From Mucilaginibacter galii (lineage in GTDB: Bacteria; Bacteroidota; Bacteroidia; Sphingobacteriales; Sphingobacteriaceae), in the NCBI RefSeq assembly GCF_014635825.1, contig NZ_BMDO01000002.1, forward strand, positions 124,001-188,000: DNA of 64,000 nt. Reading direction: 5' to 3'. A program made the translations under genes and the position numbers. This document shows positions 63,785-64,000 of this stretch, one piece after another. Under the pieces are notes generated by a model. The model searched no databases. It had not been told where the DNA came from and was given only the letters and a program-made list of their open reading frames with translations. Each line of letters begins with the position of its first letter. Position 1 is the stretch's first letter.

Positions 63785-64000
63785 TTAATTGCATACGCTC
63801 CATAGCTTAACAGTTTCTACCGCTTCCTTAACATCGTGAACACGTAAAATATTGGCTCCTTTAGTTAACGCTATCGTGTTTATTACCGTTGTTCCGTTCA
63901 AGGCTTCGGCAGCGCTTGTGCCCAACAAACCATAGATCATTCGCTTGCGCGATACGCCAACTAATACAGGCAGATGCAAGCGCTCAAACTCTTGCAAGCG
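63785..64000 (-). CDS. folP: Dihydropteroate synthase, C-terminal part (cut by window end)
   Basis: Only the last 72 codons are present, running off the right edge. The sequence LHLPVLVGVSRKRMIYGLLG contains the SRK motif that binds the pterin and sulfonamide site, and ILRVHDVKEAVETVKLW is the conserved C-terminus with RVHDV. The enzyme joins dihydropterin pyrophosphate and p-aminobenzoate in folate synthesis and is the sulfonamide target. The gene converges on the lipoprotein gene. Confidence 0.92.
   Translation of the reverse strand, partial: RLQEFERLHLPVLVGVSRKRMIYGLLGTSAAEALNGTTVINTIALTKGANILRVHDVKEAVETVKLWSVCN

Overview
The window looks like chromosomal DNA of a member of the Bacteroidota, most likely family Sphingobacteriaceae and close to Mucilaginibacter or Pedobacter. 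The evidence is a SusC/SusD pair, many Sec or lipoprotein signal peptides, SusB-like GH97, DUF4199 and DUF5689 proteins, weak Shine-Dalgarno signals, and several promoter-like TAnnTTTG boxes of the Bacteroidota sigma-A type. Base composition is moderate. There is no phage, insertion sequence, CRISPR array, rRNA or tRNA that I could recognise.

Layout. 1-8 kb: Fe-S assembly pair (mrp and a NifU-domain protein), a divergent GT51 peptidoglycan polymerase with an AsmA-like N-terminus, a nitroreductase, a lone receiver domain, pgpA, a HAD hydrolase and an SDR. 8-16 kb: GlcG-like and MarR genes, a long TPR protein, pepT, a Bcr/CflA efflux pump, a membrane-anchored LuxR protein and DUF4199. 16-25 kb: a GAF histidine kinase, a GT2/flippase-like pair, a dienelactone hydrolase, an OmpA-like lipoprotein, an orphan peptide-type ABC permease and a SpoIIE phosphatase. 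25-34 kb: rnhB, GT4, gcvT, comB, trmB, a cysteine-less alkyltransferase-like protein, a lone ExbD, AraC, SDR and tag. 34-37 kb: polA behind a triplicated repeat. 37-46 kb: GH97, an MG2-type surface protein, glgA-glgC (glycogen synthesis) and an UPF0173 hydrolase. 46-57 kb: YbaB, a serine hydrolase, then a susC-susD-DUF5689-small secreted protein-metallophosphoesterase locus. 57-64 kb: a lipoprotein-anchored formylglycine-generating enzyme, then a TPP-riboswitch operon (TonB receptor, PnuC-family transporter, acyl-CoA-dehydrogenase-fold flavoprotein), an outer-membrane lipoprotein and the 3' part of folP.

How genes work together. The clearest systems are thiamine uptake under a TPP riboswitch (58.3-62.9 kb), glycogen synthesis (42.8-45.5 kb), Fe-S cluster handling (0-1.4 kb), and the SusCD locus whose only linked enzyme is a metallophosphoesterase. 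The most interesting leads are the unassigned flavoprotein translationally coupled to the thiamine transporter, an 86-nt insertion inside the riboswitch, a perfect hairpin enclosing the comB start codon, and several classes of intergenic inverted repeats that sit at gene starts.
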